The notes under the pieces are model-generated. The model was not told where the DNA came from. It was given only the letters and a program-made list of their open reading frames with translations, and did not search any database. A stretch of DNA of 64,000 bases from NCBI GenBank assembly GCA_027487815.1, contig JAIYCW010000078.1, positions 41,461-105,460 of the forward strand, read 5' to 3'. The position numbers and the translations under genes were made by a program. Shown here one piece after another: positions 28,434-37,214 of this stretch. The DNA comes from Burkholderiales bacterium (GTDB lineage Bacteria > Pseudomonadota > Gammaproteobacteria > Burkholderiales > Burkholderiaceae_E). Each line of letters starts with the position of its first letter. The first letter of the stretch is position 1.

Positions 28434-29157
28434 GCAGTTCAAGCTTGTAGTTGCCGCCCTTGTAAAACCGTCCGTCAATCGGCTCGTCGCGTTCAAAGCG
28501 CACCAGGCCCACCTTCGGGCAATACCATTCCAGTTGCCGCAGCACATGGTCGGTGTAGCCTTCGGTAGGATCGGCAAGCAGTCGCATCACGTGACTGCCT
28601 TGCAGCTTTACACAGCCGCGAAACTCTCCCGCAGGAGTCTTCACCACCTCATCTAGCCCAATGACTTCAAAGGTCATGAGGATTGACCTTCCATACTTCA
28701 TTTCATAGGGCCAGCGTGCAATTTGCGTCATCAGGAAGGGCTTGGTACTGACTTGCCATTTTGTGCCGAGCGCAAGCTTGGCCGGCAGAACAAAGCGTCT
28801 CGCGCTCAAGGGTGTAATTTCATCGGGCTGGGGCTCATCGGCCAGCTCATTGCGTGAGGCCACTCTGAACGTTCCGCTGTCATCGCGTGCGATGTAGTAG
28901 CGGTTACCCAGGGAATTGATGCGCTCGGTCGTCAGAAGACCCGCAACTTCGATTTTCCCCGCGTTGTGGACGACCAATTCATCACGTTCGGTTTTGCCTG
29001 CATGGCGTACGGTTTGTTCATAAGTCCAGCGCAAACCGGGCTGCAGAGGAAACAGGCTGCCATCCTCAGGGGCTTGAGATTGGCAGGCCAGCAACGCCAG
29101 CGCCGTCAACGGTGCCAAACGCTTGGCCAGATTGCGAATGAGTTGATTAGGCTTCAT
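28414..29157 (-). CDS. Putative lipoprotein, last gene of the TonB/ExbB-like run
   Basis: 247 residues. Signal peptide with lipobox LALLAC, then FPLQPGLRWTYEQTV, a motif seen in several poorly described periplasmic beta-rich lipoproteins (a DUF3108-like idea, not certain), and CVKLQGSHVM. I do not know its function. ATG 29157 has an AGGTGG-like ribosome site; a GTG three codons upstream is in frame. It lies ten bases after the two-TM gene, so it belongs to the same operon. Its end overlaps apbC by 20 bases, which marks the left boundary of the 28.4-43.0 kb block. Confidence 0.7.
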   Translation of the reverse strand: MKPNQLIRNLAKRLAPLTALALLACQSQAPEDGSLFPLQPGLRWTYEQTVRHAGKTERDELVVHNAGKIEVAGLLTTERINSLGNRYYIARDDSGTFRVASRNELADEPQPDEITPLSARRFVLPAKLALGTKWQVSTKPFLMTQIARWPYEMKYGRSILMTFEVIGLDEVVKTPAGEFRGCVKLQGSHVMRLLADPTEGYTDHVLRQLEWYCPKVGLVRFERDEPIDGRFYKGGNYKLELLKFSGS

Positions 29158-29167
29158 GAACGCCACC

Positions 29168-29686
29168 TTATTTCTCGGGCAGCGCCGGGTCCGGCATATC
29201 TTTGAAGCGGATGCGCTGAGGCAGATTGGTCGCCAAAACCCGGCTCACGGCAGAGCTGCCTTCGCGGGTCAGCGATTCGGTGGTTTGACCCAGTTGTACA
29301 AGCCCTTCACGCGAGCGCCGTATCGCTTCGTTCATCTGCGTGTTGAACTCCTTGTCAAAAGGCACAGCGTAGGCGCGCGGCAATTTGCTCGGACCATCTG
29401 CATTGATTTCGCTGACCCATAGATAGATCACCCCTTTATCCTGCTTGTTCTTATCGGGTGCGATCGCCAGGCCGCCATGAAACACGAAGCGCTCGGGCAG
29501 CCTGGCCTGCGCCGGGTATCCCAGCATGCCAAGCAAAGCGTCATAGCTCAAATAGGCAAAGCCCGTGACCACCACGATACCTGCAGCCTTCAGAATCATT
29601 GGCCAGCGGGTAAACAAACATAGCCCGATGAGCAAGAACCCCAACACGGCATAGCACAGGATTAACAGCAAGAGGCTGCTACTCAT
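29168..29686 (-). CDS. Two-TM protein of unknown function in the ExbB/ExbD-like module
   Basis: 172 residues. Two adjacent TM helices (about 4-26 and 31-52) are followed by a soluble domain of about 120 residues with GVIYLWVSEI and PRAYAVPFDKEF, probably periplasmic. No family recognised. The start overlaps the stop of the ExbD-like gene by four bases (ATGA), strong evidence of coupled translation and of a shared complex. It is likely an accessory subunit of the channel. Confidence 0.7.
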   Translation of the reverse strand: MSSSLLLLILCYAVLGFLLIGLCLFTRWPMILKAAGIVVVTGFAYLSYDALLGMLGYPAQARLPERFVFHGGLAIAPDKNKQDKGVIYLWVSEINADGPSKLPRAYAVPFDKEFNTQMNEAIRRSREGLVQLGQTTESLTREGSSAVSRVLATNLPQRIRFKDMPDPALPEK

Positions 29687-30285
29687 ATCTTGTCTCCTCG
29701 GACGAGTTTTTTGGGCTCGGTATTGATGTCGGTGACCCGGCCGCCAGCATCCATATTGAAGCGCACTGCGGTGCGCTCTTCACCCTGGCGTTCAAGCACG
29801 ATCTGGCTGTAGTACACCACCTCGGCTTTGGGATTGATCTTGACGACCTGTACGGTGACGGGCACCGGCAGTTTGGTTTCACTTTTGTAGTAGTGCACGT
29901 TAATCGTGTACTGCCCGGGCTCCACGCCGCGCAAGGTCACCACCTCCTGATTCAGTGGATTGACTACCTCCTTGCCGTTGACCATGATGCGGTCATTCAA
30001 AGCACCGCGATCATCGCGATCCAGATGCATGAGCCCTTGCTCGCGTGATTTGAACCAGCACAAGCGGCCTGCACCGTCTTCCACCCAGGTATCGATATCG
30101 TTGGGGTCTGCATCGGGCCAGGTGATTGTGATGATGACCTCAGCTTTCAGGGTGACGTTGCCGTCTTTTGAGGGCGGATTGATAAACACCAGTGCCATCG
30201 CAAACAGTAGCGAAAGGACCAGCAAGACATTGAACAGCATGTCGGTAAATGGGTCCTGGCCATAGCGGCGGCGGGGCTTTAGCAT
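29683..30285 (-). CDS. ExbD-type TM segment fused to a DUF2135/YfaP-like domain
   Basis: 200 residues. The N-terminus has a single TM helix (about 15-36) starting DPFTDMLFNVLLVLSLLFAM. This matches the PFxDxxLxLL pattern of ExbD/TolR, with Asp15 in the place of the proton-carrying Asp. The rest is not an ExbD periplasmic domain. It looks like a beta-sandwich of DUF2135/YfaP type: ITWPDADPNDIDTWVEDGAG, then HLDRDDRG, then GVEPGQYTINVHYY. It would convert channel motion into force on a periplasmic or outer-membrane partner. It is 30 bases after the ExbB-like gene. The domain call is from motif memory and needs a structure search. Confidence 0.68.
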   Translation of the reverse strand: MLKPRRRYGQDPFTDMLFNVLLVLSLLFAMALVFINPPSKDGNVTLKAEVIITITWPDADPNDIDTWVEDGAGRLCWFKSREQGLMHLDRDDRGALNDRIMVNGKEVVNPLNQEVVTLRGVEPGQYTINVHYYKSETKLPVPVTVQVVKINPKAEVVYYSQIVLERQGEERTAVRFNMDAGGRVTDINTEPKKLVRGDKI

Positions 30286-30315
30286 GATGTGAGACGCTTG
30301 TTGGCCTTGCCAGGC

Positions 30316-30993
30316 TCAAGCGAGCTGCGAGCCCACGTGTTCACGCACGACCATCGCACCGGCCAGAATTTTTTCTGCGCAGCGATCCAGCATCACCCAT
30401 TGCAGGGCGAGGATCATGTTGCACAACAAGCCGACAACGGTGGCAATGATCTTGATCCCCATCCCCGCAGCCATATCGCGCAAAATCGATTGCATGGCGG
30501 TGATGTCGAGCTGGCTGGAGCCAATGAGTGCGGTAAGCATCACCAAAAATCCAATCACCGTGCCCAGCAGCCCAAGCTTGGTCAGGGTTTCAGTAATGAA
30601 CCATCCAATTTCATGAGGCCCTCGCAACTTTTCTTGCAGGGCTTGCACTGCCGCCTGCTGATCCGAGTGGGCAGACCGAGGCATCGTCATGAAGCCGGAG
30701 ACCCAAGGCGCAGCTGGCGGGATTTGAGATCCTTGTGCAAAGGCTTGCAGGCCAAGAAGCTCGCGCGACAGTAACCAGGCTCGTCGGCCGCAAACCGCAG
30801 TAGTAAGCAGAAAGATCAACAGGATCGCATCGCTGATATAGGTCAGATCATGCTCAACGACAAAAGCGAGTGCTCCCGAGCGCGCTGCCAAACCCAGCCC
30901 AAGCAGACTTGCGCAGGCCACCAAAAGCCAGAGCAAAAATGCCAGGTAGGGTGGGTCTTCGGCGACCAGTGCATGAGCCGCTTTGGTGTTCAA
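30316..30993 (-). CDS. MotA/TolQ/ExbB-family proton channel-like protein
   Basis: 225 residues with four TM helices (about 16-37, 52-69, 134-157, 178-200). LGLLGTVIGFLVML (140-153) and GIKIIATVVGLLCNM (179-193) match the two conserved ExbB/TolQ helices that line the proton path. A short cytoplasmic loop lies between TM2 and TM3. The start is TTG 30993, which overlaps the TGA of the upstream TonB receptor by four bases, so the pair is coupled. Together with the ExbD-like gene it forms a complete candidate stator. Confidence 0.8.
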   Translation of the reverse strand: MNTKAAHALVAEDPPYLAFLLWLLVACASLLGLGLAARSGALAFVVEHDLTYISDAILLIFLLTTAVCGRRAWLLSRELLGLQAFAQGSQIPPAAPWVSGFMTMPRSAHSDQQAAVQALQEKLRGPHEIGWFITETLTKLGLLGTVIGFLVMLTALIGSSQLDITAMQSILRDMAAGMGIKIIATVVGLLCNMILALQWVMLDRCAEKILAGAMVVREHVGSQLA

Positions 30994-33134
30994 AATCGTA
31001 CCCGCGCAGAGACCGAGGCCATCCAGGTGCGGCCGGGAGCGGATTCAAAATACCGGCCGTTGGCGTCATTCACAATCACCGACCCGATATAGCGTTTGTC
31101 GGTGAGGTTATCCACACGCAACAATTGGCGGAATTCCCAAGGCCCCCATTGCTGACGCCAGCCTACTCGCGCGTGGGCCAGCGTGTAGCTCTCGGCGCTA
31201 TCGCTGTTCAGATCATTGACGAACACCTTGCCTGAATGCACCATTTCAAGCCCCGCGTGCAGCCCGCGCCACTGGGGGTTTTGACTGCGCCAGACCACCT
31301 CACCAAACATCAGGCGCTGCGGTACGCCCGGCAACGTATTGCCGGCATTCACAACTCCGCCACCGCTGGCATTGAAGCTATCGCGAAACTGAGCCTGCAG
31401 GCTGGTCAAGGCCAGCAACGAGCTCACGCTGGGGCTCCACTGAGCGCGATGGCTGAGCTCAATGCCAGTGCGTTCGGTACGTCCAACATTGCGAAATGTG
31501 CTTCGCCCTCCAGAGTTTGCATCAACGGCGAGTTCATTTTCGGTGCCGATTGAAAACAGTGCGAGATCCAAACGCTGCCCATCGCCAATTCGCGCCTTGA
31601 CGCCCACTTCCGCATGCTGGCTGCGTGAGGCTTGTAATCCAAAATTCAGACCTGAACCCGTGTTGCGGTAGGCCAGTTCGGTGAAAGTAGGGGTTTCAAA
31701 TCCTCGGCCCCACTGCGCATATGCATTGACCCGATCATTGAAGGTATAGGTCACGCCAAGCACCGGGTTGGTGGCTCGATAGGATTGCTGACCGGAGTCA
31801 TCGGGATTGCCCGGAACAATAAAGGCATCCTGCACCTTGAAGCGCACCGTGCTTGAGCGAGCACCTGCAGTGATGCTCCAGCGCGGATCGATAAACCAGG
31901 TGCTTTGCAGGTAGTAGTCCAGATTGCTCACACGATCATCTTCATCGCGTTTGAGCGCGCCTTGCACCCCGGCATTATTGATAAAGCCGCGTCGACGCTC
32001 ATTCATGGAATCCGCATCCACGCCAAGGGTGGTCTGCACCAATCCTTGTGCCACGCGCCAACGGTTTTGATACTGGAGCCCGACGCCGCTATAGCTTCGG
32101 TCGAGGTCAACAATACCGCCGGCCGAGGTGGCCGCGGACTGCGCTGCCAATGGCACAGACAGCCTTGTGTACACATCGCGCGTGCCGTAATAGAGCCGCC
32201 CACTCACACTGTTGTTGGCATCGATGCGATGCTCCAGCGTGGCTCCCAATTGATTTTGTTGTACCGTCTTGCCGGTATTTTGGGTTTGCGCCAATGCAAT
32301 GGATTGTTGCGGATTGGTGGCCCATTGCGCCCGTGTGAGTCCCAGGGGATCGCGGCCCAAAGGCTGGTCAAAGAGGTTGGCGACGACCGTCAGTCGGGTA
32401 GCCGTGCCCAGATCAAAGCGCCACTTGGTATTGAGTTGTTCACGTTTGGCCGCGCTCCAATCGCGATAGCCGTCGATACTCAAGTTGGAGTAATCCACCA
32501 AGTAGTTGACCGAGCCGCTTTGCCCGCCCGCAAGCAGGCCCCATCGGCGCAATCCATCGGAGCCAGCGGCAAAACTCAGCTCGCCAAACCCCGGGGTTGT
32601 ACCGTCTTGTGAAAACACCTGCACTACGCCGCCCGCAGCATTGCCATAAAGCTGGGCCAAAGGACCGCGCAAAACCTCAATGCGCTGTGCCGAGCCCAAA
32701 GCGATGGTGGAGGCCTGGCCCTGACCATCGGGAATGGTGGCGGGGATGCCGTCGACGATCAGTCGCACACCTCGAATGCCGAATGTTGATCGCCCGCCAA
32801 AACCACGAATTGAAAGCTGCAGGTCTTGGGCATAGTTTTGCCGATTCAACACTGCAACGCCCGGGATGCGGTTAAGAGCCTCGGAAAGATTGACCCGAGG
32901 GCCAGCCTCGCCAATCGTATTGGCATCCACGCTATTGATGGCTGCAGGGGCTTCGAAGCTGGATTGCTCACGGCGATTGGCTGAGATCACGACTTCAGGC
33001 AGGTTTGAGATCGCACCAGATGCCGGTGGTGGCGACGGCTGCGCCACTGCATGGCTTGACCAAGCGCTGATCACCAAACCGGCGATTAACGAGTAGCGTG
33101 GCGTTGGCATGAGGGTGTGTGTCGGCAGGCGCAT
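30990..33134 (-). CDS. TonB-dependent outer-membrane receptor 2
   Basis: 714 residues. Signal peptide ending near HAVAQ, a plug domain (LPEVVISANRREQSSFEAPA as a TonB-box-like start, then QLSIRGFGGRSTFGIRG and EVLRGPLAQLYGNAAGGVV), then a 22-strand barrel closing in ASVSARVRF with a terminal Phe. The plug is of the FecA/siderophore type, but the ligand is unknown. ATG 33134 is nine bases after receptor 1's stop. The stop overlaps the ExbB-like start. Confidence 0.9.
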   Translation of the reverse strand: MRLPTHTLMPTPRYSLIAGLVISAWSSHAVAQPSPPPASGAISNLPEVVISANRREQSSFEAPAAINSVDANTIGEAGPRVNLSEALNRIPGVAVLNRQNYAQDLQLSIRGFGGRSTFGIRGVRLIVDGIPATIPDGQGQASTIALGSAQRIEVLRGPLAQLYGNAAGGVVQVFSQDGTTPGFGELSFAAGSDGLRRWGLLAGGQSGSVNYLVDYSNLSIDGYRDWSAAKREQLNTKWRFDLGTATRLTVVANLFDQPLGRDPLGLTRAQWATNPQQSIALAQTQNTGKTVQQNQLGATLEHRIDANNSVSGRLYYGTRDVYTRLSVPLAAQSAATSAGGIVDLDRSYSGVGLQYQNRWRVAQGLVQTTLGVDADSMNERRRGFINNAGVQGALKRDEDDRVSNLDYYLQSTWFIDPRWSITAGARSSTVRFKVQDAFIVPGNPDDSGQQSYRATNPVLGVTYTFNDRVNAYAQWGRGFETPTFTELAYRNTGSGLNFGLQASRSQHAEVGVKARIGDGQRLDLALFSIGTENELAVDANSGGRSTFRNVGRTERTGIELSHRAQWSPSVSSLLALTSLQAQFRDSFNASGGGVVNAGNTLPGVPQRLMFGEVVWRSQNPQWRGLHAGLEMVHSGKVFVNDLNSDSAESYTLAHARVGWRQQWGPWEFRQLLRVDNLTDKRYIGSVIVNDANGRYFESAPGRTWMASVSARVRF

Positions 33135-33143
33135 GATGAACCC

Positions 33144-35558
33144 CTAAAAGCGGTAGCGTAGTGCTACCCAGAATTGACGCGGTGCGCCGGGTGAAGCGAA
33201 TGTGGTTTTGCGCCACTGATCCGGATCGGTCTGCAAGTTGCCCGAGGCAAAGGCGGTCTCGCCCAAAACGCCGCCGGTGTTGTAGCGTTTGTCAAAGAGA
33301 TTGGTAATGCGCCCAAGCACTTCGATGTGTTTGCCAATGGACCATTGCCCCCGCAGGTTGACGACTGCGTAGCCTGCCAGCTTGCCAGGACCATCGAAAC
33401 TTCGAACGTTACCGGCTTGATCCACTGAAGTGCCGGCTTGGTGAGCGTTATTCTCATTGCCACGCACGAATTGATCGCCAAAGGCGACAATCTCAGCGCC
33501 GAGCGCCACGCTGGGGGCCGGCTTATAGTTAAGCAAGAGTTTGAGTTGGTGTCGGGGAATGCCCGGTAAACGGTTGCCCTTACGCACAGCAATCTCATCT
33601 TCTTCAGGTGAACTCGCCAGTGGGCTGGTGTTGCGGCTGCTGTTGTTGGGTGAAACAACCAGGAAGTCTTCACCGAAGCGCGCATCAATCAGGCTATAGG
33701 CAAGCTGCCATCCAAAGCCGTTGCGTTGTTGGCCCAAGCCAAGCTCAAGGCCACGCCTTTGGGTTTTACCCACGTTATCGAAGTAGGCCAAGCTATTGTT
33801 GTTGGCCGAAACGAAGAGAATGTCGTCTTGATTATTGGCTTGAAAACCAGTGATGGACCAACGCCATTGCTGAAACTGGCCACGTAGTCCGGCTTCAATC
33901 GTTTGTGTCACGACTTGCTTCAAAAACGGATCTGCGGCCATCGAAGTCGGAAGCAGGCACGGGTTAAACCGATCTGCGCAGGCAAGCTCAATAGGTGAGG
34001 GCGTGCGGGTGGATTGGCTCACACTTGCATAGGCGGTCCAGGCCTGGGATGGGCTATAGGTCAGCCCAAGCGAAGGGTTCAGCTTGCGATACGTGTAGTC
34101 GTTGGCCAGCGAAACAAAGCCCCCGGTATTGCTGGGCAACGCGGGATCAAGATGGTCGGTAGTGATCACTCGGGCTGAATTGAATCGCGCTGCTGCAGTA
34201 AAAGTCCAAAGCGGGCTCGGACGCCAAAGATGCAAGGCATAAACGCTCTGGGTGGAAGTGCGCCCCTGCAAGTTCACGATTTCAGTAGGCAAATTGCCTT
34301 CGCTTGAAAACCCCCGGCTGCTATCAAATGCACCCAGCTCATAGTTGCGTCGATAGTCGATCCGGCCAAGGTCATAGGCCAGCCCGAACGTGCTCTCATG
34401 TTTTGGGTCCCACATGCGTACCCATTGCACTGCTGCATTAAAGCGGTTCTGATCCAGTGCGCTTCGATTGCGCGACGCTATTGAGGAGTTTGCAAAGGTG
34501 GGGCTGTCTTCGTAAGGGGTTCGACCAAAGCGGGCGTCAAATATCTGATTAACATCAGGGTTGATTTGCTCGGTGCGGGTCGCGCGATATGAGACATCAG
34601 CAACCACCATGCTTTTGCCATCCCCGACCCAGCGGCCCTGCCAGCCGATTGAGCCGGTTCTGTTCTCGGTGCTGTCGGTTTGGGTATAGATTTGCGAACG
34701 TCGCGTCGCCAGTAAATCCAGCGGCACCAGCCCATTGCCACGCAGAACGCTCTGCGCACCGATAAGTGTGAGGGTGTGTTGCGCTTGTCCGGCTTGCCAG
34801 TTGATTTTTCCAAAGGCCTGGGCAAGACGGCTCGAGGAATAATCTCGCCAACCGTCTTCGCGCCACAGGTTGGCAGCAACATACGTGTTGAAAGCACGGG
34901 TCCCTTGTCCGTGCTCGAATTCGAGCGCCTGGCGTCCGTAGCTACCGGCCCCAAGCGTTAGGTTTCCACCGGGTGCAGTCAAGCCATCCTTGGTACGCAT
35001 CACGATCGCACCGCCCAGCGTATTGAGACCATACACCGGGTTGGAACCGGGCATGACCGCGACTCGCGCAATCGCATTACGCGGCACAAGATCCCAATTC
35101 ACGGTTTCACCAAAGGGCTCGTTCAGGCGCTTGCCATCCAAATACACCGAAAGGCCTTGAGGGGTGCCCAGCAATGGACTCGATGCAAAGCCCCTGAAAA
35201 ACAAGTCAGGCTGCAGGGGATTGTTTTGGGTGTCCGTCAAATGCACCGATGGCAAATGATTCGAGAGGGTGTCACTGATCGGTTGTCCCGGAGCGGCGTG
35301 CAGCGGCCCCGGGGGAATCGATTGCACATTGCCGGGATACTCCGCGGCATTGACGCCTAGCCCAGGTAACGGCGCGGCATCAAGGATTTGCACGCCGGGC
35401 AAGGACTGTGCGCTGACGTGCCAAGGCAGGCACGCCAAACACAATGCCATGACTGTCCACGGGCTGCCGCTCGCCGGTACTCGGGCGGCCTGGCAGCTCA
35501 AGTGGAACTTTTGGGGCGCTATGTTTTTTGATAGTTGCGCCCGCTCAGGTCTCCTCAT
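33144..35558 (-). CDS. TonB-dependent outer-membrane receptor 1
   Basis: 804 residues. The long N-region precedes a hydrophobic core (WTVMALCLACLPWHVSAQ), then a plug with DLFFRGFASSPLLGTPQGLS and YLDGKRLNEPFGETVNWDLV, and a barrel ending VALRYRF. Receptors with this plug are common in environmental proteobacteria and often accompany catabolic genes; the ligand is not known. GGGAG sits five bases before ATG 35558. It starts 25 bases after the xdhC stop on the same strand, so transcription can run through from the Cox-type genes. Confidence 0.9.
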   Translation of the reverse strand: MRRPERAQLSKNIAPQKFHLSCQAARVPASGSPWTVMALCLACLPWHVSAQSLPGVQILDAAPLPGLGVNAAEYPGNVQSIPPGPLHAAPGQPISDTLSNHLPSVHLTDTQNNPLQPDLFFRGFASSPLLGTPQGLSVYLDGKRLNEPFGETVNWDLVPRNAIARVAVMPGSNPVYGLNTLGGAIVMRTKDGLTAPGGNLTLGAGSYGRQALEFEHGQGTRAFNTYVAANLWREDGWRDYSSSRLAQAFGKINWQAGQAQHTLTLIGAQSVLRGNGLVPLDLLATRRSQIYTQTDSTENRTGSIGWQGRWVGDGKSMVVADVSYRATRTEQINPDVNQIFDARFGRTPYEDSPTFANSSIASRNRSALDQNRFNAAVQWVRMWDPKHESTFGLAYDLGRIDYRRNYELGAFDSSRGFSSEGNLPTEIVNLQGRTSTQSVYALHLWRPSPLWTFTAAARFNSARVITTDHLDPALPSNTGGFVSLANDYTYRKLNPSLGLTYSPSQAWTAYASVSQSTRTPSPIELACADRFNPCLLPTSMAADPFLKQVVTQTIEAGLRGQFQQWRWSITGFQANNQDDILFVSANNNSLAYFDNVGKTQRRGLELGLGQQRNGFGWQLAYSLIDARFGEDFLVVSPNNSSRNTSPLASSPEEDEIAVRKGNRLPGIPRHQLKLLLNYKPAPSVALGAEIVAFGDQFVRGNENNAHQAGTSVDQAGNVRSFDGPGKLAGYAVVNLRGQWSIGKHIEVLGRITNLFDKRYNTGGVLGETAFASGNLQTDPDQWRKTTFASPGAPRQFWVALRYRF

Positions 35559-35583
35559 CGCACTCCCTTGTTGGAGCTCGCGC

Positions 35584-36585
35584 TTAGCCTACTGCGCAAC
35601 TCGCTTGATCATTGTCTGCCGCCTCTAGCGGCTTCTTCTGGGCCAGCGCTATCCCATTTCTTACTGCAACAATTTCAGCCAAAATCGACACCGCAATTTC
35701 GGCGGGGGTCCGAGAGCCCAAATGCAGGCCAATGGGGCCATGCAAGCGATTGATTTCCGCCAGGCTCAAATCAAACTCCTTGAGTCGCTCCTTGCGCTTG
35801 GCCGTATTGCTTCGCGAACCCAGTGCACCAACATAAAAGGCGGGCGACTTCAGCGCCTCCATCAGCGCCATATCGTCAAGTTTCGGATCATGGGTAACCG
35901 CCACGACCGCGCAATGCGGGTCGAGTTGCAACTCAATCACCGTGTCGTCGGGCATGGTGGTTACGAACCGCGTACCCGGGACCTCCCAGGTGGCGAAATA
36001 CTCTTCCCGAGGGTCACAAACGATCACCTCGAAATCCAATGGCAGTGCCATCTGCGCAAGTACGCGCGAGAGCTGGCCGGCGCCAATCACAAGCATCCGC
36101 CAACGGGGCCCGAAGGGCTGGCGCATGATTTCATCGGCATAAGCGAACCCTTCGCTTCGATGGCCCGATTCTACTCGGGACTGCCCGGTGGCCAGATCAA
36201 GCACCCGGCACACCAGTTCATGTTCGGCGGTGCGGCGCAATACATCGTCGATCCAGCCTGTATCAAGCAGGGGTTCTTGCACCAAGCGAAGATTGCCACC
36301 GCAGGGCAGCCCAAAGCGCGCGGCCTCTTCTTTGGATACCCCATAAACAATCAATTGCGGCTTTGAGACCCGCTCGCCGGTGCGCACCCGCTCAATCAAA
36401 TCATCTTCAACACATCCGCCCGATACCGAGCCGACAACCTGCCCGTCTTCACGCACCGCTAATAGTGCGCCGGGTGGGCGGGGCGCCGACCCCCAGGTTT
36501 CCACCACTGTCACCAGCCAAACCTTGTGGCCGCTTGCATGCCATTGCAATGCCTGGCGGAGTACCTGTGCGTCGAGGCTATCCAT
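35584..36585 (-). CDS. xdhC: XdhC/CoxI-type molybdenum hydroxylase maturation factor
   Basis: 333 residues. The XdhC N-terminal domain (ETWGSAPRPPGALLAV, VSGGCVEDDL) and the Rossmann domain (RMLVIGAGQLSRVLAQMA) are both present. XdhC proteins insert the sulfurated Mo cofactor into apo-hydroxylases. Conserved LPCGGNLRL and GSRTPAEIAVSILAEI are visible. ATG 36585 starts two bases after the coxG stop; the longer frame would overlap coxG. No MocA-like cytidylyltransferase gene is in the cluster. Confidence 0.92.
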   Translation of the reverse strand: MDSLDAQVLRQALQWHASGHKVWLVTVVETWGSAPRPPGALLAVREDGQVVGSVSGGCVEDDLIERVRTGERVSKPQLIVYGVSKEEAARFGLPCGGNLRLVQEPLLDTGWIDDVLRRTAEHELVCRVLDLATGQSRVESGHRSEGFAYADEIMRQPFGPRWRMLVIGAGQLSRVLAQMALPLDFEVIVCDPREEYFATWEVPGTRFVTTMPDDTVIELQLDPHCAVVAVTHDPKLDDMALMEALKSPAFYVGALGSRSNTAKRKERLKEFDLSLAEINRLHGPIGLHLGSRTPAEIAVSILAEIVAVRNGIALAQKKPLEAADNDQASCAVG

Positions 36586-36587
36586 GA

Positions 36588-37208
36588 CTACTTTGCCATC
36601 CAGCCAATCACCAGGCCCACGATCAAGGCGACTGCAGGCCAAAGCCAGCTGCGGCCCGAGTTCTGCGGGAGGGGTGTGGGTAAGGGCTGTGCAGATTTCG
36701 ATGGGGGCTCAGTGCCAGCGCTATCCACAGTCTGTGAAGTTTCTTCCGGCACTGTCGCAGGCGCATTGAGAGCCGCAACCCGTTGGTTGAACTCCTTGAA
36801 AAAATCATCGGCTATTTTCTTGGCAGCACCATCAATCAGGCGCGAGCCGATTTGCGCAAGTTTGCCGCCTACCTGTGCATTGGCTTTGTAGTCCAGCAAG
36901 GTTCCACCTTCTTGCGGCGAAAGGGTAACGCGCGCTGACCCCTTGCCGAATCCTGCGACGCCGCCCTGACCATCAAAGTTGATTGTGTAGGCATTGGGCT
37001 CATCAATATCCTGCAGCTGCAGTTTTCCGGTGAACTTCGCATTAACTGGGCCGATCCGCACTGCCATCTTCGCGAGGTACTGATTTTCTCCAGTGAGCTC
37101 AACCGATTCGCAGCCCGCAATACATTGCCGGAGCATATCGGGGTCGTTGAGTGCTTTCCAGGTGGCTTGCTGTGAAGCGGGGATCAGTTGTTGTCCGGTA
37201 AGTTCCAT
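36588..37208 (-). CDS. coxG: CoxG-type SRPBCC protein with C-terminal TM anchor
   Basis: 206 residues. An SRPBCC/Bet v1-like domain (about 1-150) with MLRQCIAGCESVEL is the CoxG hallmark. A Pro/Ser linker and a TM helix (SWLWPAVALIVGLVIGWMAK) follow. In Oligotropha CoxG recruits CO dehydrogenase to the membrane, presumably to pass electrons to quinone. It sits between coxE and xdhC with six- and two-base gaps. Confidence 0.92.
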   Translation of the reverse strand: MELTGQQLIPASQQATWKALNDPDMLRQCIAGCESVELTGENQYLAKMAVRIGPVNAKFTGKLQLQDIDEPNAYTINFDGQGGVAGFGKGSARVTLSPQEGGTLLDYKANAQVGGKLAQIGSRLIDGAAKKIADDFFKEFNQRVAALNAPATVPEETSQTVDSAGTEPPSKSAQPLPTPLPQNSGRSWLWPAVALIVGLVIGWMAK

Positions 37209-37214
37209 GATGTT

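Noticed and set aside
28414..30993. Zorya-type phage defence (ZorAB plus helper genes)
   Set aside because: The MotA-like protein has the short ExbB layout without a long cytoplasmic tail, the partner lacks an OmpA domain, and no helicase or nuclease gene is present.
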